From Mucilaginibacter defluvii (GTDB taxonomy: Bacteria; Bacteroidota; Bacteroidia; Sphingobacteriales; Sphingobacteriaceae), in the NCBI RefSeq assembly GCF_039543225.1, contig NZ_BAABJI010000002.1:124001-188000 (forward strand): DNA of 64,000 nt, in the 5' to 3' direction. Under the pieces are notes generated by a model. It did not search any database and was not told the DNA's origin. It saw only the letters and a list, made by a program, of their open reading frames with translations. Both the position numbers and the translations under genes were made by a program. How positions within the stretch are numbered: position 1 is the stretch's first letter; each line of letters opens with the position of its first letter. Positions 25,210 through 34,126 of the stretch are shown in pieces.

Positions 25210-27666
25210 TTAAAAGTCATAAGTTAAAGTCAGCAGGTAGTTTGCCGGTGCACCCGGGAAAAGCCTGATATAATCATAACCGCCTACCCAATATTTTTTG
25301 CCGGTAATGTTGTTAGCGTTAAACTGCAACTGTACTTTGTTTACACGATAGTAAGCCGCCGCGTTAACCAGCAGGTATTCGGGTATAGTTTTGGTTAAAT
25401 CTATTGATAGGTTACGCTCACCCACGTAGTTTGAGCCAAAGCCTAAACCAAAGCCATTCAGCGGACCGCGTACAAAGTTATACCTCGTCCAAATGTTGGC
25501 GGAATTTTTTGGAGCATTTGGTTTCTGTAAGCCAACCTCGGCTGTTACAAGGCTTTCCACAATTTTGGCGTCGTTATAAGCATATGATGCCAAAATGCTC
25601 CAATTAGGTAATATACGGCCGGTAATATCAAACTCTACACCGCGTGCACGCTCTTTACCTACCGGCCTTAATTCTTCACCATTACCCGTAGGATATAGTG
25701 TGTTGTTTTGTTCAATCTGATAAACAGCAGTAGTTATGCTCAAACGGTCATCAAACCAGCTGCTTTTAGCGCCAAACTCAATCATGTTACTGGTTAAAGG
25801 CTTAAACGGTCCGCCTGCATTCGGATTGGCCAGGTTAGCTGCCGATTGCGGATTGTAACCCATTACATAAGTACCGTAAACGTTTACATTTTTTGTAGCG
25901 GTATATACTAAACCAAAGCGCGGCAGCCAGGCGCTGGAGTGAGTCTTAACTTCCGTGTTAGTCAGGTAGTTATTAAAGTCAGTATAATATTCGTAACGAA
26001 TACCGGCCAATAGTTGCAAACGACCAAGCTTAATCTGATCCTGAATGTAACCTGCGTTTAAGTAATAATAGGTTGGAGCAAGCGTAGTAGGTGCAAAAAT
26101 AGCTTTTGTATCATCTTGCAAGCGTTGTGAAGCAATGGGGTTGTTAAGATCAAAAGATGGAATGTTAGGTATTGGATTACCGTTTTTGTCGCGAATGAAC
26201 TTTTTGCTCAAACTATCAGCTGCTCTATAATTGCTAAAGCCAACGGCTGTTGTATCACGATATCCGGATGCCGTTAATTGTGAGGCCCCAGCAGGCATCT
26301 TTTCACTTCCATAATCATAACCAGCTACGATTTTATGCTCAAAAGGTCCGGTTTTAACATTGTAATTAAAGTAACCGCTTAGGTTATCAATATAGCGTTT
26401 ACGCTTGCGCTGAAAAACCTGCATGGCAACAAGGTTTGGTATATCTTTGCCAAACTTATCTTTGGCATAAGCATTGGCGCTTCTATGCTCATACAAATCT
26501 TCCTGGTAGCCGGTTTTTGAGTAAGCGGCGTTAAAGCTAAGCTTATCATTAAACTTATGGTTCAGTGATAAAGTTACTATATAAGTCTGCTCATTCAAAA
26601 AGTCGTTAGCGGTACTCAACGCTAATGATTGCGGGGTAGAGTAAAGGTCGTTACCAATAACCGACTGACCCCTGTCCAGCCTTGAGCGTGAGCTATTGTA
26701 CACCATATCAAAGTTTATGCTGGTTTTCTCAGATGCTATAAAAGTAAGGGACGGCGCAACCACCACGTTCTTGTCAAATTGCAGGTCGCGGAACGAGCCT
26801 GCATCTTCATAACCCAGGTTGAGGCGGTAAAGCAGCGAGCTATCCTTGTTGGCCGGGCCGGTAAAGTCGGCCAAACCACGCAGGGTGTTAAAGCTGCCTA
26901 ACGACATGCTTAACTGGCGGCGGGTTTCATTCAGCGGTTTTTTGGTTACACGGTTAACCACACCACCCGGGCTGGCATTGCCATACAGGGCTGATGACGG
27001 GCCTTTCAGTACCTCAACACGCTCCAGGTAATTAGTAAGCGGTTGTTTCCAAAAGCCGGTGCTGGTACGCAGGCCGTTTACCAATTGGGTGTTGCTCTGG
27101 CCGTTCACGCGGAAACCACGGATAGTCAGGTCATCATAAAAAGTGAACTGGTTTACACCGCTAAAGTTTTTAACGATGTCGCCGGTACGCACAACACCCT
27201 GATCGGCCATTAACTCTTTACTGGCGTAGGATACCGATTGCGGTAGATCCTTAATATCTGTTTCGGTTTTGTTACCGATAAAGGTCGATTTGGTTTTATA
27301 TGTTTTCTCTTTACGACCGGTGATCTCCACTTGTTGTAACGATGAGTTATCGGTTGATAAGGAGATGTTCTGCTTAATATCATTACCCGCTGTTACATTG
27401 ATTTTATGAGAGGCGGACATGTAGCCAATAAAGCTAACATGCAGGTTATAAGTTCCGGGTTCGAGTTTGATGGTGAAACGGCCCTTAGTGTCTGTAGCAG
27501 CACTTAGCGATGTACCTTCAATGGCTACGGTAGTGCCGGGCAGTGGGTCGCCTTTTTCGTCGAGAACTACACCGCTTACAGTTTGTGTGGTTTGCGCATA
27601 CGCGGGAGCAATAAAATTAAGAACGCAACTGAGCAGCAAAAAAGAGATTAATAAACGTTTCGTCAT
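25210..27666 (-). CDS. TonB-dependent siderophore receptor with carboxypeptidase-regulatory-like N-terminal domain
   Basis: The start at 27666 gives 818 residues and a clean signal peptide (MTKRLLISFLLLSCVLNF...AYAQ); a longer frame to 27708 would add 14 residues ahead of it. Parts in order are an Ig-like CarboxypepD_reg domain (~25-105), a plug (IKDLPQSVSYASKELMADQG, DLTIRGFRVNG), and a 22-strand barrel ending in YLLTLTYDF with a terminal Phe. The PQS...S plug motif and the RGF motif are typical of ferric-siderophore receptors. It is cotranscribed with the PepSY protein. The promoter (27706-27738) carries a putative iron-type operator. The ligand is unknown. Confidence 0.92.
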   Translation of the reverse strand: MTKRLLISFLLLSCVLNFIAPAYAQTTQTVSGVVLDEKGDPLPGTTVAIEGTSLSAATDTKGRFTIKLEPGTYNLHVSFIGYMSASHKINVTAGNDIKQNISLSTDNSSLQQVEITGRKEKTYKTKSTFIGNKTETDIKDLPQSVSYASKELMADQGVVRTGDIVKNFSGVNQFTFYDDLTIRGFRVNGQSNTQLVNGLRTSTGFWKQPLTNYLERVEVLKGPSSALYGNASPGGVVNRVTKKPLNETRRQLSMSLGSFNTLRGLADFTGPANKDSSLLYRLNLGYEDAGSFRDLQFDKNVVVAPSLTFIASEKTSINFDMVYNSSRSRLDRGQSVIGNDLYSTPQSLALSTANDFLNEQTYIVTLSLNHKFNDKLSFNAAYSKTGYQEDLYEHRSANAYAKDKFGKDIPNLVAMQVFQRKRKRYIDNLSGYFNYNVKTGPFEHKIVAGYDYGSEKMPAGASQLTASGYRDTTAVGFSNYRAADSLSKKFIRDKNGNPIPNIPSFDLNNPIASQRLQDDTKAIFAPTTLAPTYYYLNAGYIQDQIKLGRLQLLAGIRYEYYTDFNNYLTNTEVKTHSSAWLPRFGLVYTATKNVNVYGTYVMGYNPQSAANLANPNAGGPFKPLTSNMIEFGAKSSWFDDRLSITTAVYQIEQNNTLYPTGNGEELRPVGKERARGVEFDITGRILPNWSILASYAYNDAKIVESLVTAEVGLQKPNAPKNSANIWTRYNFVRGPLNGFGLGFGSNYVGERNLSIDLTKTIPEYLLVNAAAYYRVNKVQLQFNANNITGKKYWVGGYDYIRLFPGAPANYLLTLTYDF

Positions 27667-27705
27667 GTTAAATAGTGCGAATTGTGATGGTGATAAATAA
27701 TGTCG

Positions 27706-27738
27706 CAAATGTATATTGTTATTTAGATTAAATCCAAA
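27706..27738 (-). promoter_or_regulatory. Bacteroidetes-type promoter of the first TonB receptor/PepSY operon
   Basis: On the minus strand a TTTG (27738-27735) is followed after 21 bases by TACATTTG (27713-27706), a perfect TAnnTTTG -7 box. Transcription would start near 27699, leaving a ~33-base leader before the ATG at 27666. The spacer overlaps the operator motif at 27719-27739. Confidence 0.7.
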
Positions 27739-27739
27739 T
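27719..27739 (-). promoter_or_regulatory. Putative operator in the promoter spacer of TonB receptor 1 (shared with TonB receptor 2)
   Basis: The minus-strand sequence ATTTGGATTTAATCTAAAT (27739-27721) is a 9-1-9 inverted repeat with one mismatch. The 15-base stretch ATTTAATCTAAATAA (27733-27719) matches 14/15 to the stretch in the promoter of the second TonB receptor, at the same distance (2 bases) after the TTTG. A shared, probably iron-responsive regulator (Fur or DtxR class) is inferred; which one cannot be told from sequence. Confidence 0.65.
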
Positions 27740-27784
27740 AAAATATTAGAAACATGTTAAAACATTCAAATAAGTTGTAAAGTA

Positions 27785-29008
27785 TTAGGCTGATGCTTGT
27801 TCCATCCAGTTTTTACCATCAGTAAAACGGGCTACCAGCATGGCAGCAACCGTATCGCCGGTTGAGTTAAGCAGAGTAGCTAAAGGATCGACAAGCGTGC
27901 CAATGATAATGGCAGGGGGGAGCGCCTCCGGCGGAAAGCCGTAAGCGGATATAAAAAGCAATTCGCCAACATAACCGCCGTTGGGTATGCCACCCTCAAC
28001 AATACTAACCAAAACCGTGATGGCCAGGGCGCTAATGATGGTTTCCGGGCTATCAAACCCTTTGCCAAATAAAGCGAACACCACCGCCATTTTAACAATG
28101 GACGATATGCTGGAGCCATCCTTGTGCAGTGTAGCGCCCAGCGGTATAGTGATGTTAGCAATATATTCAGCGACGCCAATTTTCTTGGCCGCTTCCAGGT
28201 TAGCAGGTATGGTGGCAATACTGCTGCAGGTACTTACCGCCGTTGCCGAGGGGATGATATTGTATTTCCAGTAGCATTTAAAGCCTTTGATACCACCGGC
28301 TATAAAGGCGTAGGCGCTAAAACCAAACACAAAGTAAAAGGCGCCGACGCTGTAATACAAGCCGAGCGATTTAGCATAAGCCCCAAAAAGCTGCGGCCCG
28401 AAATAGCCTACCTGGTACGCAAAGTAAGCACCAAGCCCAACAGGAGCCATCTTCATCAGGATAATAAAAAGTTGCTTGAAAACTTCGTTCCCCGAGTTTA
28501 AAAAGCGGGCGAAGCGCACGCCGTCCTCACCGGAGCGCAGCACGGCAAAACCGATCAGTACGGAGAACAAGATCATGGCCAGCATACTGGAGCGGGTAAA
28601 TAGCTGGTAAAAATCGGATGTGGTAAAAAGCTGTACCATTTGCTCGCCAAAGGGCTTTTTGCTGACCTGCTCGGTAAGCGGCGGCGCGGTTAACTGCTCA
28701 TGCACCGGGAAGAGGCGCACCGCGATTATGGTTAAGGTGGCTGATACCAGTATCGTCCCCAAAAACACAAGCGAAGTTACACTCAGTAGTTTACCGATAC
28801 GGTTAGTGCCGTTTAAATTAGCAATGGCCGACGATATGGCGAAGAATACCAGCGGTACCACGGCAATGAACAACAGGTTCAAAAAAATGTCCCCAATTGG
28901 TTTCAGTACAACTACCTGTTTGCCCATTACCAAACCCGCAATGGCACCGGCCGTTACGCCGCTGATAAGCCATAATATTCCGCTGTAGTTTTTTAGCCAG
29001 TTATTCAT
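27785..29008 (-). CDS. Dicarboxylate/amino acid:cation symporter (DAACS family)
   Basis: The start at 29008 (MNNWLKNYSG) gives 407 residues; a longer frame would add 23 unlikely residues. The protein has the DAACS landmarks: the HP1 region TCSSIATIPANLEAAKKIGV, NITIPLGATLHKDGSSI in TM7, and DPLATLLNSTGD in TM8. By alignment to GltPh, D394, N401 and the TGD aspartate are kept, but the arginine that holds an acidic side chain (R397) lines up with alanine. This favours a neutral or otherwise non-acidic substrate over glutamate, aspartate or C4-dicarboxylates. It is divergent from the M1 peptidase gene and 2.5 kb from the hydroxyproline operon. Confidence 0.88.
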   Translation of the reverse strand: MNNWLKNYSGILWLISGVTAGAIAGLVMGKQVVVLKPIGDIFLNLLFIAVVPLVFFAISSAIANLNGTNRIGKLLSVTSLVFLGTILVSATLTIIAVRLFPVHEQLTAPPLTEQVSKKPFGEQMVQLFTTSDFYQLFTRSSMLAMILFSVLIGFAVLRSGEDGVRFARFLNSGNEVFKQLFIILMKMAPVGLGAYFAYQVGYFGPQLFGAYAKSLGLYYSVGAFYFVFGFSAYAFIAGGIKGFKCYWKYNIIPSATAVSTCSSIATIPANLEAAKKIGVAEYIANITIPLGATLHKDGSSISSIVKMAVVFALFGKGFDSPETIISALAITVLVSIVEGGIPNGGYVGELLFISAYGFPPEALPPAIIIGTLVDPLATLLNSTGDTVAAMLVARFTDGKNWMEQASA

Positions 29009-29065
29009 TTCCGTTTTAAAGGGATGCTGAAAGCTAAGATATGTAAAAAAGGGGCTAATAACCGG

Positions 29066-29097
29066 TTGACAAGCCATGGCTTTGTAAAGTATTTTTG
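29066..29097 (+). promoter_or_regulatory. Bacteroidetes-type promoter of the M1 peptidase gene
   Basis: TTG (29066-29068) is followed after 21 bases by TATTTTTG (29090-29097), a perfect TAnnTTTG -7 box. The start of transcription would be near 29104, about 32 bases before the ATG at 29136. Confidence 0.6.
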
Positions 29098-29135
29098 CTG
29101 ATTGCCGGGCTTATGCCCGTATATTTATTTTGAAT

Positions 29136-30797
29136 ATGATACACACCAAACTACGCTTCACTGCCTTAGCAATGCTTGCCGCTGCCGGTTGCTTTGCTCA
29201 AACAGCTCCCAAACTTTATAGCCGTGCCGATACGCTGCGTGGTACCATAACCCCCGAACGTGTTTGGTGGAATGTGTTAAAATACGATATCACCGTAAAG
29301 CCTGATTACAATACCAAAACTACCGCCGGATCTAACGTGATTACTTACAATGTGCTTACGGCAAAGCATTCGCCCGTAATGCAGGTTGATTTGCAAGAGC
29401 CCTTGAATATTGACAGCATTCTGCTGGATAACAAAAAAAAACTAAAATACACCCGAGAGGGCAATGCCTGGCATGTAACCGTTGGCGAACAAGCAGCCAA
29501 GACAGAGCACAAACTGGCCGTTTATTTTTCGGGCACGCCTAAAGAAGGGGTAAGGCCGCCCTGGATAGGCGGGTGGACGTTCGCCAAAGACTCACTTAAC
29601 CGCCCCTGGATGACCGTTACCTGCCAGGGCCTCGGTGCTTCGGTGTGGTACCCGTGTAAAGATCATCAGTCGGACGAGCCGGATAATGGTGCTTCTTTAA
29701 CCATGATTGTGCCGGATACGCTGGTAGCTGTAGCCAATGGCCGTTTGCAATCGCACAAAAAAAACAATGATGGTACCGCCACCTACAAATGGGCGGTAAC
29801 TAATCCTATCAACAATTACGATATTATACCTTACATCGGCAAGTATGTAAACTTTAGCGAGGTGTACAACGGCGAAAAAGGCAAGCTCGACCTGAATTAC
29901 TGGGTGCTTGATTATAACCTGCCAAAGGCTAAAACTTACATGCCTTTTGAGGTAAAGCACATGCTTAAAGCGTTTGAGCATTGGTTTGGCCCTTACCCTT
30001 TTTATGAGGATGGCTACAAGCTGATTGACGCGCCGCATACCGGTATGGAGCACCAAAGCGCCGTGGCTTATGGCAACTGGTACAAACCGGGCTACCGCCT
30101 GCGCGATGCATCGGGTACCGGGCTGGGCCTGAAATGGGATTTTATCATTGTGCACGAAAGCGGGCACGAGTGGTTCGGTAACAACATCACGAGTAATGAC
30201 CTGGCTGATATGTGGATCCACGAGAGCTTTACCAATTATTCTGAAACGCTGTATGTTGATTACCGCTTTGGTGTTGATGCCGGTAACGATTATAACTACG
30301 GCATCCGCAAGGGCATCCAGAATAAGGAGCCTATTATTCCGCCTTACAACGTAAACGCGCAGGGCAGCGGCGATATGTACCCCAAAGGCGGTAACATGCT
30401 GCAGACCATCAGGCATAGTATTAATGATGATGTGTTATTCCGCAATGTTATGCGTGGCTTAAACAAGCAGTTTTACCACCAAACCGTAACTGCCGCGCAG
30501 ATACAGAACTACATATCGGCCCAGGCTAAATTTGATTACAAAAGGGTGTTTGAACAATACCTGACTACCACGCAGATACCCAACCTGGAATTACAATACA
30601 GCACCGATAGAAAAACGATTAAATACCGTTACACCAACTGCATACCCGGCTTCAACCTGCCACTGGTGTTAAAAGATAAAACCAAAGAGATAAAACTTAA
30701 CCCAACAACCGAATGGAAGACAATCAAGGTAGGGGCGAATAAAGAGCTATTTAATTCGGAGGCTATAATTAAGATGTATTATATTACGGTATCTTAA
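29136..30797 (+). CDS. M1-family (gluzincin) metallopeptidase, secreted
   Basis: The start at ATG 29136 gives 553 residues with a signal peptide ending near CFAQTAP. The zinc site is present: H340-E341-S-G-H344 (HESGHEWFGNN) with the third ligand E363 in WIHESFTNYSE. The exopeptidase motif normally read as GAMEN is GMEHQ (303-307), so the canonical free-amino-end contacts are altered. At ~555 residues it lacks the C-terminal helical domain of long aminopeptidase N forms, as in short Bacteroidota M1 proteins. It probably cleaves peptides in the periplasm. The promoter at 29066-29097 fits the chosen start. Confidence 0.88.
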   Translation: MIHTKLRFTALAMLAAAGCFAQTAPKLYSRADTLRGTITPERVWWNVLKYDITVKPDYNTKTTAGSNVITYNVLTAKHSPVMQVDLQEPLNIDSILLDNKKKLKYTREGNAWHVTVGEQAAKTEHKLAVYFSGTPKEGVRPPWIGGWTFAKDSLNRPWMTVTCQGLGASVWYPCKDHQSDEPDNGASLTMIVPDTLVAVANGRLQSHKKNNDGTATYKWAVTNPINNYDIIPYIGKYVNFSEVYNGEKGKLDLNYWVLDYNLPKAKTYMPFEVKHMLKAFEHWFGPYPFYEDGYKLIDAPHTGMEHQSAVAYGNWYKPGYRLRDASGTGLGLKWDFIIVHESGHEWFGNNITSNDLADMWIHESFTNYSETLYVDYRFGVDAGNDYNYGIRKGIQNKEPIIPPYNVNAQGSGDMYPKGGNMLQTIRHSINDDVLFRNVMRGLNKQFYHQTVTAAQIQNYISAQAKFDYKRVFEQYLTTTQIPNLELQYSTDRKTIKYRYTNCIPGFNLPLVLKDKTKEIKLNPTTEWKTIKVGANKELFNSEAIIKMYYITVS

Positions 30798-30813
30798 TAT
30801 ACCTTCAACTTGT

Positions 30814-30854
30814 AAAAAATGGCCGCTTTGTTATTGCAAGGCGGCCATTTTTTT
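30814..30854. terminator. Bidirectional Rho-independent terminator
   Basis: ATGGCCGC (30819-30826) pairs with GCGGCCAT (30841-30848). The stem is flanked by six A before and seven T after, so it works for both the M1 peptidase (+) and the converging VOC gene (-). Confidence 0.9.
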
Positions 30855-30863
30855 ATATCGATA

Positions 30864-31262
30864 TTACAAATACTTCTCTGGCACCGAATGTAATGCCACA
30901 CGGTTGCCCTCAGTATCTAAAAATACGGCCATATAGCCATACTCCGGTGATATTTCTGTTTTGGGTACGATGATGGTACCACCGGCGGCCTCTATACGAT
31001 CGGCCACAATTTGGACATCTGGGTTAGCATTGAGGTAGATCATGGTGCCGCTGTTGGCCGATGGCTGATGAAAGTCGGACACCTGGCACAGCGCACCGCC
31101 GACACCGTTCATCGGGTCTTCAAGCGGGAACATGCACATAGTGGTTCCTTCAAACTCAATCCTGTCCATCTTAATATCAAATATTCTTTCGTAAAAGGTT
31201 TGCGCGCGGTCAATATCTGCGGCCGGTATCTCAAACCAGCTAATGGCGTTTTTAAAGATCAT
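30864..31262 (-). CDS. VOC-superfamily (glyoxalase/dioxygenase fold) protein
   Basis: The 132-residue protein is one VOC unit: ISWFEIPAADIDRAQTFYERIFDIKM at the start, GTMIYLNANPDVQIVADRI in the middle and GYMAVFLDTEGNRVALHS at the end. Small proteins of this class are often annotated as glyoxalase or bleomycin-resistance-like, but metal ligands and substrate are not certain. It is a single gene between the terminator at 30814 and an orphan minus-strand terminator at 31328. Confidence 0.82.
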   Translation of the reverse strand: MIFKNAISWFEIPAADIDRAQTFYERIFDIKMDRIEFEGTTMCMFPLEDPMNGVGGALCQVSDFHQPSANSGTMIYLNANPDVQIVADRIEAAGGTIIVPKTEISPEYGYMAVFLDTEGNRVALHSVPEKYL

Positions 31263-31327
31263 AAAGTAGTGTTTTGGTTTGATTTAAAGTTAATGCTCAA
31301 ATAGTTATAATCAAAGCCTATTACAAC

Positions 31328-31351
31328 AAAAAGCCCCGCTATTTGCAGGGC
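31328..31351 (-). terminator. Minus-strand Rho-independent terminator with no gene upstream of it
   Basis: Read on the minus strand, GCCCTGC (31351-31345) pairs with GCGGGGC (31339-31333) around a 5-base loop, followed by TTTTT (31332-31328). It lies 66 bases upstream of the VOC start. No minus-strand gene precedes it until far inside the plus-strand hydroxyproline operon, so the transcript it would end must begin in the 240-base gap (31352-31593). The same gap also holds a second hairpin, ATCTG/CAGAT. The rest of the 331-base gap (31263-31593) shows no coding frame. Confidence 0.6.
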
Positions 31352-31563
31352 CAGTTTAATAGGGGGAGTTGATCAAATATGCGTTATGTATCTGCTATAA
31401 CAGATCGCTAAATTATATTACCACGCTCACCATTCGGGTTGTTAATTGGCCGATGGTGTGCAGATTTTAACCTGTTTGCCTGTAATATGTATATATTGTC
31501 TTTTAGGGTAAAATTTAATAAGTATAAGCTAATTTGTTATATAGCCCGCCTTCAATTAAAACC

Positions 31564-31571
31564 TACTTTTG
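31564..31571 (+). promoter_or_regulatory. -7 box upstream of the hydroxyproline operon
   Basis: TACTTTTG fits TAnnTTTG perfectly and lies 23 bases before the ATG at 31594. No TTG is seen at 17-23 bases upstream, so an activator may be needed. Its position inside a possible longer reading frame argues that ATG 31594 is the real start. Confidence 0.5.
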
Positions 31572-31593
31572 TAAAAACAATATTAATTACGAG

Positions 31594-32532
31594 ATGATAA
31601 CATTTAGCTGGAAGGGTGTTTTCCCGGCGGTAACAACCAAATTTACTGCAGATGATAAATTAGATTTTGATGCTTTTGACATAAATATAAAAGCACAGCT
31701 TGAGGCCGGTGCTGAAGGTATTATATTAGGTGGTTCGTTGGGTGAGGCAAGCGTGTTAACGGAAGACGAAAAATTCAGCCTGCTTACACATACTTTAGAA
31801 CTTGTTGAGGGTTCGGTGCCTGTAGTATTAAACATTGCAGAGCAATCAACCCGTGCCGCTGTACGTGTTGCGCAAAAAGCTTATGAGCTTGGTGCTGATG
31901 GCCTGATGGTGCTGCCGCCAATGCGTTACAATGCCGACGAGGATGAAACCATCGCTTATATTTCAGCTATTGCCGAAAGCACGCCGCTGCCAATTATGAT
32001 TTACAACAACCCGGTTGATTATAAAATTGAGATCACACTGGATATGTTTGAGCGCCTGTCTGTATATCCTACCATACAGGCGGTTAAAGAATCGACTCGT
32101 AATATCATGAACGTTACCCGTATGATCAATCGCTTTGGCGACCGCTTTAAGATAATGACCGGTGTTGACCCGATCGCTACCGAAAGCATCATTATGGGTG
32201 CGCATGGCTGGGTTGCAGGTTTGGTTGATGCCTTCCCGAAAGAAACTGTTGCCATCTTCCGTTTGATAAAAGCTGGCCGTATTGACGAGGCCATTGCTAT
32301 ACACCGTTGGTTTTTACCGGTACTGGAACTGGATATCCATGCCAAACTGGTGCAATATATTAAACTGGCCGAAGTAGCTACGGGTATTGGTACCGAGCAA
32401 ACACGTGCGCCACGTTTACCATTAAAAGGCGCTGAGCGTGAAAGGGTATTGGCGGTGATTGAAAACGCGCTGGCTAACCGCCCTGAATTACCTGAAGGAA
32501 GCTGGGGTAAATTAGCCGAGGTAAGTTTATAA
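31594..32532 (+). CDS. DapA-family lyase, probable 1-pyrroline-4-hydroxy-2-carboxylate deaminase
   Basis: The start at 31594 gives 312 residues (MITFSWKGVFPAVTTKF). The TIM-barrel class I aldolase features are present: GGSLGEASVLTEDE for the carboxylate site, Y137 in MIYNNP and the Schiff-base lysine K165 in QAVKEST. A DapA role is unlikely because the gene is first in an operon with 4-hydroxyproline epimerase, D-hydroxyproline dehydrogenase and a semialdehyde dehydrogenase. In this pathway a DapA-family member removes ammonia and water from 1-pyrroline-4-hydroxy-2-carboxylate to give 2-oxoglutarate semialdehyde. Function is assigned from context; the family call is firm. Confidence 0.88.
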   Translation: MITFSWKGVFPAVTTKFTADDKLDFDAFDINIKAQLEAGAEGIILGGSLGEASVLTEDEKFSLLTHTLELVEGSVPVVLNIAEQSTRAAVRVAQKAYELGADGLMVLPPMRYNADEDETIAYISAIAESTPLPIMIYNNPVDYKIEITLDMFERLSVYPTIQAVKESTRNIMNVTRMINRFGDRFKIMTGVDPIATESIIMGAHGWVAGLVDAFPKETVAIFRLIKAGRIDEAIAIHRWFLPVLELDIHAKLVQYIKLAEVATGIGTEQTRAPRLPLKGAERERVLAVIENALANRPELPEGSWGKLAEVSL

Positions 32533-32541
32533 ATTTGGCGA

Positions 32542-34125
32542 ATGATCAAAGTACAAAATATTGTAGGCTGTAAACACATATCATTAGCTGGCGACAGCTT
32601 TAAAGCCGTCGATCCATCAACAGGTAAACACCTCGAGGGCGACTTCGAGGTGGCCAATGAGCAATTGGTTGAGCAGGCTTTGCAGGCTGCCCAACAAGCT
32701 TACAGCATTTATAAAAATATATCAAACACCAAAAAGGCTGCGTTTTTACGCACCATAGCCGGGGAGATAACCGCTTTAGGTGATACCCTGGTTAGCCGGG
32801 CGGTATCCGAAAGCGGTTTGCCAACAGCCCGCCTATTGGGCGAAATGGGCCGCACAGCAGGTCAGCTACGTATGTTTGCTGACCTGGTAGAAGAGGGCTC
32901 GTGGGTTGAAGCGGTTATTGATACCGCTTTGCCAGAACGTACGCCATTGCCAAAGCCCGACATCCGCAGGATGTACAAGGCTATTGGCCCGGTGGTGGTT
33001 TTTGGCGCGAGTAATTTCCCGCTGGCATTCTCTGTTGCCGGTGGCGATACTGCTTCGGCCTTAGCTTCAGGATGCCCGGTTGTTGTAAAGGCGCACCCTG
33101 CACACCCCGGTACCAGCGCGCTGGTGGGTGAGGCCATCAGCAAAGCGGCTGTAAAGGCCGGTATGCCCGAAGGGGTGTTCTCGCTATTGCATGATTCTGG
33201 TTATGCGGTAGGTACCGCCTTGGTAAAACATCCGCTTACCAAAGCAGTAGCGTTTACCGGCTCGTACAAAGGTGGTATGGCGCTGGTTGACATGGCCCGC
33301 GATCGTAAAGAACCAATCCCGGTATTTGCCGAAATGGGTAGCATCAACCCAGTGGTTCTTCTCCCTAAAACATTAAACAAACAGCCCGAAACATTGGCTG
33401 CTAAATATGCCGCGTCCATCACCTTGGGTGCGGGTCAGTTTTGCACCAATCCGGGGTTGATATTGGCAGTTAAGTCGGATGCCTTAAACGTATTTATCGA
33501 TAGCCTGAAAAAAGCTATTGAAGTGGTGCCATCAGCAACTATGCTTACGCCCGGCATCTGGCAAAACTATCAAAACTTGTCGCGGGGTGTGGTAGGTGAG
33601 GCCGGTCTTGATATCATTGCCCAATCAGGTAATGTTAACCAGGAGCTTTGTAACCAGTCGGTAGCTACAGTGGCCACCGTTAAGGCAAGCGACTTTATCA
33701 ACAATCATAAACTTAGAGAAGAAATATTCGGCCCTTGGTCATTATTGGTTATAGCTGATGATGTGCACGAGCTTGAAGCGGTTGTTGGCACATTGGAAGG
33801 CCAGTTAACAACCACCGTAATGGCAGAGCGCGAAGAGCTTCCCGCTTATGCTGGTTTGCTCGATAAGCTTGCTGATATTTCTGGCCGTGTAATTTTAAAC
33901 GGTGTACCAACAGGTGTAGAAGTTTGTGCGGCCATGCAGCATGGCGGGCCTTTCCCGGCAGCAAGCGACAGTAGGTTTACCTCTGTCGGTACAGGTGCAA
34001 TCTATCGTTTTGTGCGACCCGTGGCCTGGCAGGATTGGGATGACAGCCTGTTACCTGCCGAACTGCAGGATAGCAATCCGCTTGGAATTTGGAGGCAGGT
34101 GAATAACGAATGGACGAAAGCATAA
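32542..34125 (+). CDS. Aldehyde dehydrogenase (NADP+), probable 2-oxoglutarate-semialdehyde (2,5-dioxopentanoate) dehydrogenase
   Basis: The 527-residue protein has the ALDH active site: oxyanion N158 in GASNFPLAFS, general base E264 in FAEMGSINP, and nucleophile C301 in AGQFCTNPG. The longer ALDH form with AEMGSINPV and QFCTNPG is typical of 2-oxoglutarate-semialdehyde dehydrogenases of the sugar-acid and hydroxyproline routes. It should oxidise the product of the preceding enzyme to 2-oxoglutarate, which enters the TCA cycle. It is 9 bases from the lyase and 1 base from the epimerase. Confidence 0.9.
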   Translation: MIKVQNIVGCKHISLAGDSFKAVDPSTGKHLEGDFEVANEQLVEQALQAAQQAYSIYKNISNTKKAAFLRTIAGEITALGDTLVSRAVSESGLPTARLLGEMGRTAGQLRMFADLVEEGSWVEAVIDTALPERTPLPKPDIRRMYKAIGPVVVFGASNFPLAFSVAGGDTASALASGCPVVVKAHPAHPGTSALVGEAISKAAVKAGMPEGVFSLLHDSGYAVGTALVKHPLTKAVAFTGSYKGGMALVDMARDRKEPIPVFAEMGSINPVVLLPKTLNKQPETLAAKYAASITLGAGQFCTNPGLILAVKSDALNVFIDSLKKAIEVVPSATMLTPGIWQNYQNLSRGVVGEAGLDIIAQSGNVNQELCNQSVATVATVKASDFINNHKLREEIFGPWSLLVIADDVHELEAVVGTLEGQLTTTVMAEREELPAYAGLLDKLADISGRVILNGVPTGVEVCAAMQHGGPFPAASDSRFTSVGTGAIYRFVRPVAWQDWDDSLLPAELQDSNPLGIWRQVNNEWTKA

Positions 34126-34126
34126 C

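Noticed and set aside
31534..31593. TTG start 20 codons upstream of the DapA-family gene
   Set aside because: A perfect -7 box lies inside this stretch and the family begins at ATG 31594.
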